The notes under the pieces were generated by a model. The model did no database searches. It had not been told where the DNA came from and saw nothing but the letters and a program-made list of their open reading frames with translations. A program made the position numbers and the translations under genes. 64,000 nt of DNA from Ilyonectria destructans (Eukaryota > Ascomycota > Sordariomycetes > Hypocreales > Nectriaceae). Positions 44,321 to 54,823 of the stretch are shown here, piece by piece. The stretch spans positions 2,294,001-2,358,000 of the forward strand of contig JAHEWK010000008.1 of NCBI GenBank assembly GCA_020740775.1. Reading direction: 5' to 3'. Each line of letters opens with the position of its first letter. Positions within the stretch are counted from its first letter, which is position 1.

Positions 44321-45532
44321 GGTTAACCTTACGGCGCGGAATGGGGGAACCTGGAGGAAAAATCTCATGGGGGGTGGGGCGGCTGAGAACTTGTAAGGAG
44401 GGCGACGAAAGGGTGGTTGGCCCAAGGGAGGACCGAGCGGTGCCTCCTCGAAGGAGCTTACTAACACCCGAGCAGTGAATCTCGAAAAACCTGGAAACAG
44501 GAGAGAGGATCAAGATGCCGAAGCCCCGGTTGCAAAATTTGCCAAACAATAAAGGTTATCAGCCAACGTCAAACTAAAACCAAATATCGTTATCACTTTT
44601 TCGTGACGCCGTTGAAAGTGATCGCCCGGAGAGGAATGATCTACGCGCCCTGCGCCGTCTCCACGCTGCGCCACCGATAACGCCGCTGATCAAGCATCTG
44701 GGCCCCGGCAGGTAGAAGGAATTGCAGGAGCGTACGTACTCAGCCCCGCAGTTCGCCAGAATGCACCCCTGACCTTGTGGGCTTGTGGGAACGGGCTCCG
44801 TTGAATACGAGTATCAACGGCACTCGGGAAAATTTACCGGGCCAATTAGGGTGGTTCTCCTCTTGTTCCCTCTTCTCTCGCACCTTGCTGCGCCATTCTC
44901 TTTCTGAGCGGTTCACACTCATCCTGTCAGTGGCTTGCTTAGCGCAGGCCAATGTCCCCGGTGGTGGCGTGATGTCTCCAGGCTGCCACATGTAGCTAGA
45001 CCACCTTCCATGGCGTGCACCGATGTGGTATGAGCAGCACCGTTATGGCTTTGTTCCTGAGCTTCAATCGACGTCTTGTCAAATAACGGCAAGACCTGGC
45101 TACTTCAATACAATGCATTCAAAGAGACTTTGTACTATTCCCTCAAGTTTTCTTCGCGTACTATTCTGGAGCGTGCTTATCATTTCACTCACGCGCCCAC
45201 CCAAAACTACCTTTGAGCCAGCAAAACTAATGCAGACTGATAGTCCTTCGCTTCCAGACTGCCGGGTCAGCTGTGATTGGCGAGTCTCTTCAAAGTCATC
45301 ACCAACAGATTCCTTCGGCAACCTATGCTCACTCTCTCATTCGTAATTCGAAGGCGACACGCGCTGCACTGTGCGCTATGACCTCTTCCTAATCGAGTAT
45401 CCTCCGCATGGGGGGACTTTAGGACTGAATGTCCGTTCGACCGAGAGTCCGTTCAAGCTGAGGCACGGCTGCGGAACATCCGGCTGGTCGTGATCGACAT
45501 GAGGAAGGGGTTTCATTACTAACAGTGCTAGG
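44321..45532. other. 1.2-kb intergenic region
   Basis: No gene recognised. It holds the DUF3723 promoter side and the 3' flank of the coiled-coil gene; short frames on both strands carry no domain. Confidence 0.5.
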
Positions 45533-45946
45533 CTAGATCATGGACGTGTCCATCGAGAGTGAGGCGTGCCCTGGGTTCCTCTGCTCCCAGTCCATCTGCT
45601 TCTGCTTCTGCTTCACACTTGTCTGACACTCCGTTACAGTGATGCCAATGTATCTCATAATATCCCTGAGTGCCCCTTTCTGGATTTCTAGGATTTCTTG
45701 GTGATGCTCTCTCTCCTTTTCAGCTTGCATTTTCCAGTCTAGCAGGTTGTTGTTTTCTATAGCCAGCCGCTGTACCTGGCGTTGCAGTCGCTCGTTGGCT
45801 TCTTTGAGTTCCTTGTTCTCTCTCTCTCTCACGCTAGAGACACCCCCGTAAGTCTTGCCTTGATCAGACTTGGCATCGGAGTAACCGAGGGTTTGTGGTT
45901 GCGAGAACCTGGGCGTGGTTGGTAATTCTTTATCGTAAGTGCTCAT
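45533..45946 (-). CDS. Small orphan coiled-coil protein
   Basis: From ATG 45946 (MSTYDKELPTTPRFSQPQ) a 137-residue frame. After a polar N-terminus, residues about 45-90 form a strong coiled coil (ERENKELKEANERLQRQVQR, LAIENNNLLDWKMQAEKERE). The frame reaches 46051 upstream, but the added residues look like UTR. It lies beside another coiled-coil gene of the same strand. Function unknown. Confidence 0.6.
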   Translation of the reverse strand: MSTYDKELPTTPRFSQPQTLGYSDAKSDQGKTYGGVSSVRERENKELKEANERLQRQVQRLAIENNNLLDWKMQAEKEREHHQEILEIQKGALRDIMRYIGITVTECQTSVKQKQKQMDWEQRNPGHASLSMDTSMI

Positions 45947-46158
45947 GGTGAGAGCGTTGCTGACCCCATTCCTGTTGATGGGCAATTGCTTGCTTTTAAT
46001 ACCTGCCAGGAAAATCACCTCTAGCACGGTTTGTTGGAGCGTGCAATACAAGTTTACGAATGGAGAAAACAGTCTTGAGCATTTAGTCTTGAGAAGCAGA
46101 ATACCAGATCCTGCTGAGTCTTACTACGTGTCTATGTACTGGTCGCCCTTGTACACCC

Positions 46159-46727
46159 CTAGGGGTAATCCAGCTCAGGAAAACTGGACTCTGAGTCTTG
46201 GCTGAACTCGGAATCTGTGTAACTGGGTCCGTTCAGTGAGTCATGGTCGTTGCTGTACTCAGAGTCTGTGTACCTTGGTCTACCCAGTGAATTCATTTCC
46301 AACATTCCAGCACATTCATTCACCCTCTCGATGATCATTTGCGATCGCTCGAGTAAGCAGATCTCTTGCTTCTCGAATGTTTCGCTCTGCTGGTGGATCT
46401 TATGCTCAAGCTTCTGGCTTTGCTGGTCGATTTTCTGCTCAACTTTCTCCTGAAGGTCGGTGAGTTGCTGGGCCATCTTGACCTGGTATTCCACGATCAA
46501 CTTCAATAAAACATATATGGTGTCGTTTCCTTGAGAACTAGGACTCTGTCAGTGTTTCTACTTTTCCTCTTGACTCGTCTAGAGACTCACCTGTGCTGGT
46601 CAGCGTTGGCCATCGGAATCTGAGCTCCTTTGCCGGTAGCCTGCTCTGAGCTAGGAGCCATGGCGAACATTTCAATCGGCTGATCGCTAAAGTTCATGAA
46701 AAGTTCGTTTTGTCCGAATTGATCCAT
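46159..46727 (-). CDS. Small coiled-coil protein with two exons
   Basis: ATG at 46727 with one intron (46538-46590) gives 171 residues. Exon 1 is acidic and Met/Phe-rich (MDQFGQNELFMNFSDQPIEM). Exon 2 begins SQGNDTIYVLLKLIVEYQ and carries a Gln/Lys-rich coiled coil (LQEKVEQKIDQQSQKLEHKI), then two near-copies of the phrase LNGPSYTDSEFSQD / LGRPRYTDSEYSND. A TATA box at 46815-46822 lies 88 bp upstream. The clean splice supports a real gene; the function is unknown. Confidence 0.65.
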
Positions 46728-46814
46728 GGTCAGAACGAGGCGGGAATGGTTTGAAATCGAATGGTGTGGTGGAGAAAGTTGGGTTGGGTTGGTGAGTGTC
46801 TGCCGAGAGGGGGT

Positions 46815-46822
46815 TCTTTATA
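46815..46822 (-). promoter_or_regulatory. TATA box (TATAAAGA)
   Basis: On the minus strand TATAAAGA precedes ATG 46727 by 88 bp and is followed by a C/A-rich leader with CACCACACCA, typical of fungal 5' UTRs. Confidence 0.55.
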
Positions 46823-47010
46823 CCTACGCTGGCACAACTCCCACACAGGGCTGTTTGCCTCTTCCTGAAAACCGCATGGCGGCTCCTGCGATCAAACGGC
46901 AGGAAACAAAAAAATTACCTCCGTCGGTCCTTTTAAAGGGTCACAGTCACCCCCTTCCTTCCCACTACGAGGTATAGCATCGTTCTCATTTTCAATTTAC
47001 TTTCGTCAAC

Positions 47011-47989
47011 ATGAATGCCATCAGACTATTGTCTGTTATTTACTTTGCCGCCCACGGCTCGGCTCTGGGTGGTATCTCGGAGCTTTGCACCTGGGAACCC
47101 ATGCTGCCCGTTAAGGCAGGATCGGACATATCTGTCAAGATCCAGAACCCATGGGGTGACGAATGCCGAGCGGAACTTGAGTTCTCCGACGACAAGTTCC
47201 CGAAAATGGCGTGGTTGTTCAAGGCCACTGACTGTGTCGATCTGCAGCTTGCAGAGTTCAATGTTCCTTCCGGCGCTCCCAACGGGGACGCCTACATCAC
47301 ATGGTGCAATGGAGCCTGCGTGTCCTGCATATGTGTTGGCGCTAACATTCTACAGGCAATGTGATGGTGATGTACCCATGTCATGCATCCATATTGTAAT
47401 CAGCAATGGTAAGGGTGACCTGGTCTCACCAACGCCTCGGCCGAAGACGAAGACTGCTCGCTGTGTTCCATCCACAACGCTCCTCACTCACACTGCCAGT
47501 CCTGGTGGCGAGAAACCAACTGGTGTATTCCTGGATACCAGATTCTTCAGCCCGACCGCTACAACCGCCCTATCGACTCCAACGTTGGAAGCCCTTGACT
47601 CGGCAACCACAACGACCGTCGTAACCGACGTGTCTGCGCCGACCACCTCAACGAAGTCATGGGTTAATACTCCCAGTTTCAGCTCATCGGTCGGAACCGG
47701 CGGCACTCGTAAGGCTGGCGAAACAAGCGCGCAGTTTTCCACAGACACATCCACTATCGCCACTCCCACCATCAACACGGCCCTCGTCACCACCATCAAC
47801 ACGGCCCTCGTCACCACCACCAACACGGCCCTCGTCACCACCACCAACACGGCCCCCGTCACCACCACTATCGCGAACTCCATAACCACTACTACCACTA
47901 CGGTGGATGACTCGGCCAATGAACTGTCATATGTCACTGTCACGGTCGCCATCGCGACATGTCCAGCGCTGATGAATGGGCATGCCTGA
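47011..47989 (+). CDS. Secreted protein with Thr-rich mucin-like repeat tail
   Basis: One intron (47304-47355, branch GCTAAC) gives 308 residues. The N-terminus is a signal peptide (MNAIRLLSVIYFAAHGSALG). The globular part has paired Cys (ELCTWEPMLPVKAG, DECRAELEFSDDKF, ATDCVDLQL, WQCDGDVPMSCIHIV) and looks like a beta-sandwich domain. The rest is Ser/Thr/Pro-rich and likely O-glycosylated, including four tandem 24-bp units coding variants of TINTALVT near 47767-47872. There is no C-terminal hydrophobic GPI signal, so secretion to medium or wall is expected. It may be a wall or surface protein of unknown role. Confidence 0.7.
47767..47872 (+). repeat. 24-bp tandem repeat in coding sequence
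   Basis: Four copies of a unit reading AACACGGCCCTCGTCACCAC plus four bases; in frame, each adds NTALVTT-type residues to the Thr-rich tail. Confidence 0.85.
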
Positions 47990-48106
47990 GGCTGGCGCGC
48001 GTTTAGCCGCCCACTCCTTTCCCCAATCCTTTTGATTGAATAGAAAGTACTTTGGGCCACAAAGTGATCCTGCTGCGCGGGTTTCGCGTTATTAGATAGT
48101 GCTCGT

Positions 48107-48114
48107 TATAAATA
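48107..48114 (+). promoter_or_regulatory. TATA box (TATAAATA)
   Basis: TATAAATA lies 71 bp before ATG 48178, which supports that start over the in-frame ATG at 48118, only 4 bp downstream of the box. Confidence 0.6.
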
Positions 48115-48177
48115 CAGATGCTGCTTGCTGGTTCTAGCTCAGATTGCACTCCATCTCTTTGTATTCTTTCTCCCAAA

Positions 48178-48762
48178 ATGAAGCCACACAAAGGGTACCA
48201 GACAGGCCCATACTTCAATAATCACCAACGTCAAATAGCCCCAAAACCCGGGAATGCGCCAATTCGGTCCCAAGGACCGCCACGGCCACTATCCCAGACT
48301 TCGTCCGTCAGCTCGCAGCGACATACAACTCGGCCTCAACCACTGGTCAGCCAGTCGAATACGGGTATGAATTCCCAAGCTCCAGTTGGCCCTAGACTTG
48401 AGCCACTGCAGGCTCCTCTGCCCTCGCTTCCAACCCACGTCCTGGCGCTTCCAAGCTCCCTTGTTTCGCCCCCGGCAGCCCCGGCTACAGATCAGACGAT
48501 GGATGATATGAACACTATGAACGGCATGAACGATGTGGCGGACTTTGCGAACGATGTTCAATATACTGATGCGGTGCCGGAACTGCCCTGGTGGCAGGCT
48601 TATAACGAAATTCGAGTGCATCAAGAGCGAAGCCAGGATCGGGGGAACAAACTCGATGATAAGACGAGAAGAAACTGGCGGCATGTCGTCGATCTAGAGC
48701 AACGAGTTACAGCGTTAGAAGACCGGCTTGCAAGGGGACCCCGGCGATTCCCGCGTGAATGA
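48178..48762 (+). CDS. Orphan Pro/Gln-rich protein with C-terminal helix
   Basis: 194 residues from ATG 48178 (MKPHKGYQTGPYFNNHQRQ). The first 115 residues are disordered and rich in Pro, Ser and Gln. Then comes a Met/Asn-rich patch (MDDMNTMNGMNDVADFANDV), a conserved-looking WWQAYNEIRVHQERSQD, and a short coiled coil (RHVVDLEQRVTALEDRLARG). No known domain. It could be a nuclear or scaffold protein. Confidence 0.55.
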   Translation: MKPHKGYQTGPYFNNHQRQIAPKPGNAPIRSQGPPRPLSQTSSVSSQRHTTRPQPLVSQSNTGMNSQAPVGPRLEPLQAPLPSLPTHVLALPSSLVSPPAAPATDQTMDDMNTMNGMNDVADFANDVQYTDAVPELPWWQAYNEIRVHQERSQDRGNKLDDKTRRNWRHVVDLEQRVTALEDRLARGPRRFPRE

Positions 48763-48862
48763 TCAAGCTTCTAGTTTTGACGTTTTTGCTATTGGTAGTT
48801 ACATTGATTTGACAATAAATACTCACGCTCATTACCTCTGACGTCTCCCCTTCGGCGCAAAA

Positions 48863-49912
48863 ATGGATCTGTTACCATTTGAGACGTTGTTTTCCATCGC
48901 CGGTTTGCTTCCGCATGCTGACCTCTGCCAATTCCGCCTTGTCAACCGCCGATGCGCAGCTCCGGCATATCCTCTCATAAGTCGTCATCTATTCTTACTC
49001 GACACATCTTGGTGCACACGGGAGTTTGTGGCCTTTGTTTGCGAACATGATGCATGCCTTCCATTTACAAGGGGTCTCACCATCTATTACGGGGATTGGC
49101 CTCGTTGCTCGAGAGATGACTGGGAGACGCATCCGCTGTTGCATCATGAGGTCCACCCACTTCATCTAATGGCAAGACGAGCGGGACAACCCACTGAGCT
49201 GACACATTTTATCGATCACGCGTATAAGCGGTACACGGAGTTTCTCGCTGCGGAAGAGAGTAGGTGCCCCTCGGGGGACAAACAAGCGCTCCGCTTCCTC
49301 CTTTCATGTATGCCAGGCATCCAGACCGTGACATTTCGGCCATACCATACTTCGCTCCGTCGTCAATCTCCTGGCCTGCCGTTCGCATCCTTCGCCAATG
49401 GTATTGGAATCCGACCATCCTTCCATAGCTTATCAAACGGCGTCGTTGAACGGTGTGCGGAACTAGCTCCGGCGTTTAGAACCTTGACAGAGCTCTGCGT
49501 TGAAGGGCGCTTGGACCTCGAGCGAGCAGCACTCCCTGAAATCAAGACCGTGCGGTCGCTCAAGATCACATCTGTCAGATCCATCCACGGCATTCGAAAT
49601 TTCATAGCTGCATTTCCGTGTCTGATCAAGTTCTCCTTTGCACCTACGACCATTGTATCACTTCCTCTCGGCCAAGTAGCATTGCCAGAGTTACGGTTTT
49701 TGTTCTTAAGCAACGTACGGGTCACTGAGGAAGCCCTGGCGCATACAATTACCAGTACAAAGTCGCAGGGTGTAGCGATTGAGTGTGATGGGGTCACGTT
49801 AGCAAACAAGACCTGGGAAGCGTTCTGGGCAGGGATGCAGCAATCTGGGCTTCGAGTCACTCTGACGACTGGGGTGAATGTAGATAGCTTTAGCGTATCT
49901 ATCTCTAAATAG
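48863..49912 (+). CDS. F-box protein
   Basis: A single-exon 349-residue frame. The first 40 residues form an F-box (MDLLPFETLFSIAGLLPHAD, then LCQFRLVNRRCAAPAYPLI), the Skp1-binding motif of SCF ubiquitin ligases. The remainder has Leu-rich stretches spaced like degenerate leucine-rich repeats (LTELCVEGRLDLERAALPEI, VRSLKITSVRSIHGI, ALPELRFLFLSNVRV), the usual substrate-binding region of fungal F-box proteins. The frame is intact. Substrate unknown. Confidence 0.8.
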   Translation: MDLLPFETLFSIAGLLPHADLCQFRLVNRRCAAPAYPLISRHLFLLDTSWCTREFVAFVCEHDACLPFTRGLTIYYGDWPRCSRDDWETHPLLHHEVHPLHLMARRAGQPTELTHFIDHAYKRYTEFLAAEESRCPSGDKQALRFLLSCMPGIQTVTFRPYHTSLRRQSPGLPFASFANGIGIRPSFHSLSNGVVERCAELAPAFRTLTELCVEGRLDLERAALPEIKTVRSLKITSVRSIHGIRNFIAAFPCLIKFSFAPTTIVSLPLGQVALPELRFLFLSNVRVTEEALAHTITSTKSQGVAIECDGVTLANKTWEAFWAGMQQSGLRVTLTTGVNVDSFSVSISK

Positions 49913-50909
49913 AACACTCCAGCATGCCGCGTGAATCGTGAGATGCAGGGACCAATGCTAACCAATTGGATTCTGTGCCGGAAGCCAAAAGTAGATCTCA
50001 AAGGAGGGTAGAGGTAAGCAAAAAGCTAGTTTCTGTTTTCTCGATGCCGCCGTGTTCCTGGGAACGGGGGGATACTGGTTTCTCAATTGCTACCGCCCTG
50101 TTCCTAGGAACAGGAGGATACTGGTTTCTCAATTGCTACCGCCCTATTCCTAGGAACAGGAGGATACTGGTTTCTCAATTGATGTCGCTTTGTTCCTGGG
50201 AACAGGAGGATACTGGTTTCTCAATCGATGCCGCCTTGTTCCCAGGAACAGGAGGATACTGGTTTTTCAATTGATGCCGCCTTGTTCCCAGGAACAGGAG
50301 GATACTGTTTTCTCAATTGATGCCGCCTTGTTCCCAGGAACAGGAGGATACTGTTTTCTCAATCGATGCCGCCCTGTTCCTGGGAACAAGGCAATACTGG
50401 TTTCTCAATTGATGCCGCCTTGTTCCCAGGAACAGGACGATACTGGTTTTTCAATTGATGCCGCCCTGTTCCCAGGAACAGGAGGATACTGGTTTTTCAA
50501 TTGATGCCGCCCTGTTCCCAGGAACAGGAGGATACTGTTTTCTCAATCGATGCCGCCCTGTTCCTGGGAACAGGGGGATACTGGTTTCTCAATTGCTACC
50601 GCCCTGTTCCTGGGAATGGGGGGATACTGTTTTCTCAATCGATGCCGCCCTGTTCCTGGGAACAGGGGGATACTGGTTTCTCAATTGATGCCGCCCTGTT
50701 CGGGGGGATACTGTTTTCTCAATCGATGCCGCCCTGTTCACAGGAACAGGGGGATACTGTTTTCTCAATTAATGCCGTCTTGTTCGTGGGAATAAGGCAA
50801 TGCTGTTTCTCACTCAGATTGTTGCTGGGTAGATAGCGGGACATATTATTTCGCATGTTTCCCATAGACCGTCAAACAACCTCTTATCACCTAAACGGTG
50901 TAAATTGCG
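49913..50909. other. Intergenic, mostly minisatellite
   Basis: Between the F-box gene and the PLP-like gene. About 780 bp of it is a 46-bp tandem repeat. Frames that run through the repeat are artefacts of its sequence. Confidence 0.7.
50038..50812 (+). repeat. 46-bp minisatellite, about 17 copies, palindromic core
   Basis: Each unit contains GGATACTGGTTTCTCAATTG, then ATGCCGCC, and a core CTGTTCCTGGGAACAG that is a perfect or near-perfect palindrome (CTGTTCC/GGAACAG). One unit near 50700 has lost most of the palindrome. Because 46 is not a multiple of three, coding through the array is unlikely. Confidence 0.92.
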
Positions 50910-53252
50910 ATGTTATTTCCATGGTTGCAAATACGATATGACACTACACGCGTTTCCTCGGCTCCAGTCCTGTGTGAGCATATGAGTTTTTATCGCGCAT
51001 TTGGGCAGACTCGTCAGTTCGTATTGAAAATATCCGGGTCTCTAGAGCAGGATTTTGTCGTGCCGTCGCCGAGTCTTAAGCAGGATGCACATGGCGTTTG
51101 GCTTGGAAGATTGGACGATTCAACTGCAATTGCCGAGTTTTGTGTTCCACTCATCTCGCAACCACCAGTACCTCATCTAGAGCAAAGCCGTACTCACATA
51201 CTCGATCAGCTTTGTGGCGAGGTGTTGGCCCCACTTAGTTCCCTAATTGTGTTGTCCGTAGATAGTCTTGGAGGATTAGAGCCTGCAGCGAAGCTGCTTG
51301 CGAGGTGGATGAGGTTTTCGCCCCTAACGGATGTCTTGCCACGACCCTGTTTGTTTGTATTCTCACAGAAGATGGTTTGCAATGAAAAGCAGTTTGAGAG
51401 ACTTCTGACAACTGAGCTCCTGGACTTATTACGTGGCCTTCATCCTGAGCAACCTTACTGCTGGAAGGAGGCCCGCAAGGTATGGACTAGTCATGTGGAT
51501 GGAGTTCAATTCGTTCACGAGGATTATTGGACACGCATCAACACGCACTTGAAAGCAGAATCGCACACACGCCTTTCTCAAGGGTTTGGATTTTCTAGCT
51601 TGAACTTTAAGAAGCTACTTCAGAAGGCAATTATCGCGTCCTGGGAGAGCGAGGAGGACTTTGACGTACTGAAAACCTTGGGTATTCGAGACCCGCTGTC
51701 TAGAGATGCAAGCAGGTATCTAGACCAATTCCTCACTTCTCACCACGGACTAAATCGTCTCGATATTGTTGCCTCATGTCTGGTTTACAGCGTCTATGCT
51801 CAAGCCTCCCATGGTCTGTAACGTGGCTTCTACTGACTGACATCATGCTGACATCACTTAGTCTTCCATCCCGACCTGGTGTACCAATCCTTCGTAAAGC
51901 CACTCCTATCTGCAGGAAGACAACAGTCGTCCCAGGCGACTGAAATACTCGGGCGTTACTTTTCATCATTTATTGAAGGGAACAGCAACGTTATTTCCAC
52001 GCGTCATTTGCAACGGATGAGAGAAAACCTACACATCAAAGCTCCCGGCTGCAACATATGCTTGCTGGGAACTCCGATACATGCTCTCAGCTGCGGTCAT
52101 CAACTGTGCAACTATTGCATCACAGCCCTTCGAGACAAATCGCGTTCCCCTTCTGGAGACGAGATATGCATTTTGTGTGATAAACATAACGAGGTCGCTC
52201 TCAATATACGACCGCCCGCAGCTGGAATCCGTACACTCGAGCTCCTCTCCTCTGCCGAGTCTCCCTTGAGGTTCCTACATGAAGTCCGAAAGCTACTGTC
52301 CGGGCATCTCGCAGACTACGTAGACTTAGTCATAGGTTCCGAAACAGGTGAGTCGGGCATGGCTTACTAGGTTGATCTGTGGCACAGACTGACAATACTA
52401 GCTGGCTCGGTGATACAAGGCTACTTCTGTGGGGGTTATGGGCTTCCACAACTTTCTAGAGAGCTACAAGTAAGCAAGAAAAGGTGGTATCAGTGGTCTG
52501 AGCCGGCCGCCACAAAAAACCGCGTGTGTATTGCCGTGTGCGCAAATGGATCTTTACTCCGCAGCTACGGCCCTGGAGCTACGCGTCGCCCCTGGGTCGA
52601 GTCACTCTTTCAGCGGTTCAAGTTATTGTTCCACAAGCCAAGCAATAGCGACGTTGCGGGGAAGGTGGATCTAGAGTGTAGGAGCCTGTGGGGAGCCCCA
52701 CCCCGGTTGAGGATTCAGCACCATCCGGAGCAGACCATGAGCGTGGAGGCGGTGGCGGGAAAGCTATTTTCCGCGCTGTTTTACGTCGACGTTTGCTCGT
52801 ATCCGGACCTGAGTGTCTCCCCTGGTTCTTGCGAAATCGAAGTCAAATGCCGTCTGGCACCGGGCAACCATTTAAATGCAGTCACCCACAGGTTACACGA
52901 CCAGGAATTGAGGGTCTATTACAGAGGCTGTGGTGAATGGCATCAGAAATATCTCTGCTTGACAAAATGGGATAGCCAGCTCCCCTTTTCCAGGAGATTC
53001 AAGGTTGAGGTCTTATCACTAGAATCGAGACTGGAACTTAGAATTGACAGCCCAACACAGATCGGTCGGCAGGAAAATAGTAGCAATACTCCTTGTAGAC
53101 TAAGAGACCTTGTGGAATGCATGGCTCAAAGTCACAAGGACGGCGCTAATGGCTTATCCCAGGCATGTGGAAACGCAGGAACGAAGGAGTCTGTGAACTT
53201 TGAGGATGAGATATGTCAGATAGATTCGCTAATAGAAGCCTTGAATGACTAG
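50910..53252 (+). CDS. Patatin-like protein (Starship PLP type) with degenerate catalytic core
   Basis: Three exons (introns 51814-51861 and 52348-52401) give 746 residues; ATG 50982 is a second possible start. Order of parts: an N-terminal helical region typical of large fungal PLPs (IVLSVDSLGGLEPAAKLLAR, GFGFSSLNFKKLLQKA, FHPDLVYQSFVKPL); a C3HC4 RING-like finger (CNIC, then CGHQLCNYC, then CILC); a patatin remnant; and the family's C-terminal domain (LFSALFYVDVCSYPD, IEVKCRLAPGNHLNAV). In the patatin part, the expected LDGGGIRG reads LELLSSAESP, GTSxG reads GSETAG with Glu at the nucleophile position, and the segment with the catalytic Asp is missing. The splice sites are intact, so it is an expressed-looking pseudoenzyme rather than a random wreck. 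Confidence 0.72.
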
Positions 53253-53266
53253 AGCCAGCTCTTTGT

Positions 53267-54160
53267 CTATTTAGAGTAAAAAGAAGGTCCCCTCCCTTGT
53301 GATCGAGTCATCATCTTCCGTCGGCGGTCTCGATCCTCTGACCCAGCCATGGATCGCCGCTTCCTCATCCCCTCCGCATCTGGCACCGCCTTGCGCTTGT
53401 TCGTTGGGAGCGGTGTACCGTCACGGGACCAACCTAAGCCGTCATTGTCAGGCCGTCCCAATGCTTTCGTCCTCTGCTCGACTCCCTGAGTTGCTCTCGG
53501 CCGAGTTTGTGGCTCAAACTGGATCTCACCTAGTTCATGCTCCGGCTCATTTAGCAGAGACAGCAGTGACTCATCGATGGCCTGTTCAGTCACCGGGGCA
53601 GTCCTGCCATATACCGTATGGTGGTTCTCAGGAACTGGAGTAACTCGAAGCGACTCGGAAGACTGGCTTTCATAACCAGATCTCAAAAGGTTGGCCTGGT
53701 GAGGCATAGGAGCCATCTCTGGAAATGGAGTCTCTCGGCACGAATCGGAAGAATGGCTCTCCGGGGCAGACCGCAAGAAGTTGGTCTGGTGCGACATGGA
53801 GGGCAGCTCGGGAAATGGGGACCCCCGATGCGGCTCGGAGGGCGGGTTGCTAGGAGCGGGTGCTCGGTCGGTCGGGGCCACAGACCGACGAGCAGCCACG
53901 GTATCAAAATCGTCGGGCCCGCATATATTCTGAGGCCTCACGCCAGCTGACTCGAAGAACTCGTAGAGCTCAGGCCACTCTTCTTTCCTATGAGAGGCGT
54001 AGGCAAGTGCTTCTTCACATCCAGGGATCGTAGCACCGCTGGGCTGGATAAAAACCACAACCTTAGGTTGCAGCAAGTTGAACAGAGTATTGCCCTTCTT
54101 GAAGAGTCCGTTCGTACGGATCTGGAAAGAACGACTCGGTGTGATCGGTGTGCGAGACAT
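53267..54160 (-). CDS. MADS-box-like protein with disordered tail
   Basis: A single-exon 297-residue frame. Residues about 8-45 (SRSFQIRTNGLFKKGNTLFN, then LLQPKVVVFIQPSG) resemble the SRF/MADS DNA-binding domain: a basic helix with FKKGNTLF, then a hydrophobic strand. Next comes CEEALAYASHRKEEWPELYE and the phrase GPDDFDTVA. The rest is Ser/Pro-rich with a repeated unit (MSHQTNFLRSAPESHSSDS / MPHQANLLRSGYESQSSES) and a basic nuclear-type C-terminus (KRKAVPDAEGMRKRR). If real, it would be a transcription factor upstream of, and divergent from, the ferric reductase gene. A decayed paralog sits at 57099-57380. The MADS assignment is moderate. Confidence 0.55.
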   Translation of the reverse strand: MSRTPITPSRSFQIRTNGLFKKGNTLFNLLQPKVVVFIQPSGATIPGCEEALAYASHRKEEWPELYEFFESAGVRPQNICGPDDFDTVAARRSVAPTDRAPAPSNPPSEPHRGSPFPELPSMSHQTNFLRSAPESHSSDSCRETPFPEMAPMPHQANLLRSGYESQSSESLRVTPVPENHHTVYGRTAPVTEQAIDESLLSLLNEPEHELGEIQFEPQTRPRATQGVEQRTKALGRPDNDGLGWSRDGTPLPTNKRKAVPDAEGMRKRRSMAGSEDRDRRRKMMTRSQGRGPSFYSK

Positions 54161-54213
54161 GATGGTTGAATGAGTTACAAAGTGTGGTGTCTGTGTCTGT
54201 GTGTGTGTGCGTG

Positions 54214-54244
<31 letters not shown>

Positions 54245-54823
54245 CTGTGTGTCTGTGTGTGTGTGTGTTGAATCTCTCTCTCTGAATGAACATTTCGACT
54301 ATTTATCTTGAAACGAGAAGTAGCCTCTATGGTACTTTGCGCCCTTGAGTTCTATAGCGAGACCCCGATTTACACGGATTGTGAAGGCGTAGCGACTCGT
54401 GATTGGATCGCGCCTATGAGCTGTAATCCATACCCTGCTCTAATTTTAGAATGAATACCAACCCTCCGTAGTTCCTAAATTAGAAGAACGGCGCCTGCAC
54501 CCGAGAAGTCGATTGGACGATGTGCCGACGGTCATGATTGGCCATAGAAATCTACATGTACAGGTGAATCGCCAGTTTGCAGCAAACTGTTAGCGGGGAA
54601 GCGCACGACTGTAGGGCGGCTCGGTGTCGAATCAGCTCTGCTTTGGCTTATCCCCGTCAAAGCTCGTAGAAGCGCCGGCTGAACTTTGGCATTCTCACCA
54701 GACAAAGCGTGGAGCCACATTTATGCTGGTTGTCGTAAGTAGATGTTAGAAGCTCCAACTTAACCCTCCGACATACCAACAATCTTGAACTTGTCGGTAT
54801 TTTGGCTCACAGCACGTCCGACC
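54161..54823. promoter_or_regulatory. Divergent region between MADS-like and ferric reductase genes
   Basis: About 660 bp. It starts with a GT/CT microsatellite (54180-54290) in the 5' leader of the MADS-like gene, followed by a TATA-like GATAAATAG (minus strand) near 54299-54307. The ferric reductase promoter and its unresolved first exon must lie in the right half. Confidence 0.4.
54180..54290. repeat. (GT)n microsatellite with CT end
   Basis: Long run of GT with interspersed GC and CT dinucleotides, ending in a CTCTCTCT tract, in the MADS-like gene's leader. Confidence 0.95.

Noticed and set aside
41749..44396. Plus-strand frames opposite the DUF3723 gene
   Set aside because: Short antisense frames inside a long, domain-bearing minus-strand gene.
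49966..50836. Open frames through the 46-bp minisatellite
   Set aside because: Repeat length is not a multiple of three, all frames show the same phrases in rotation, and none has a start context or domain.
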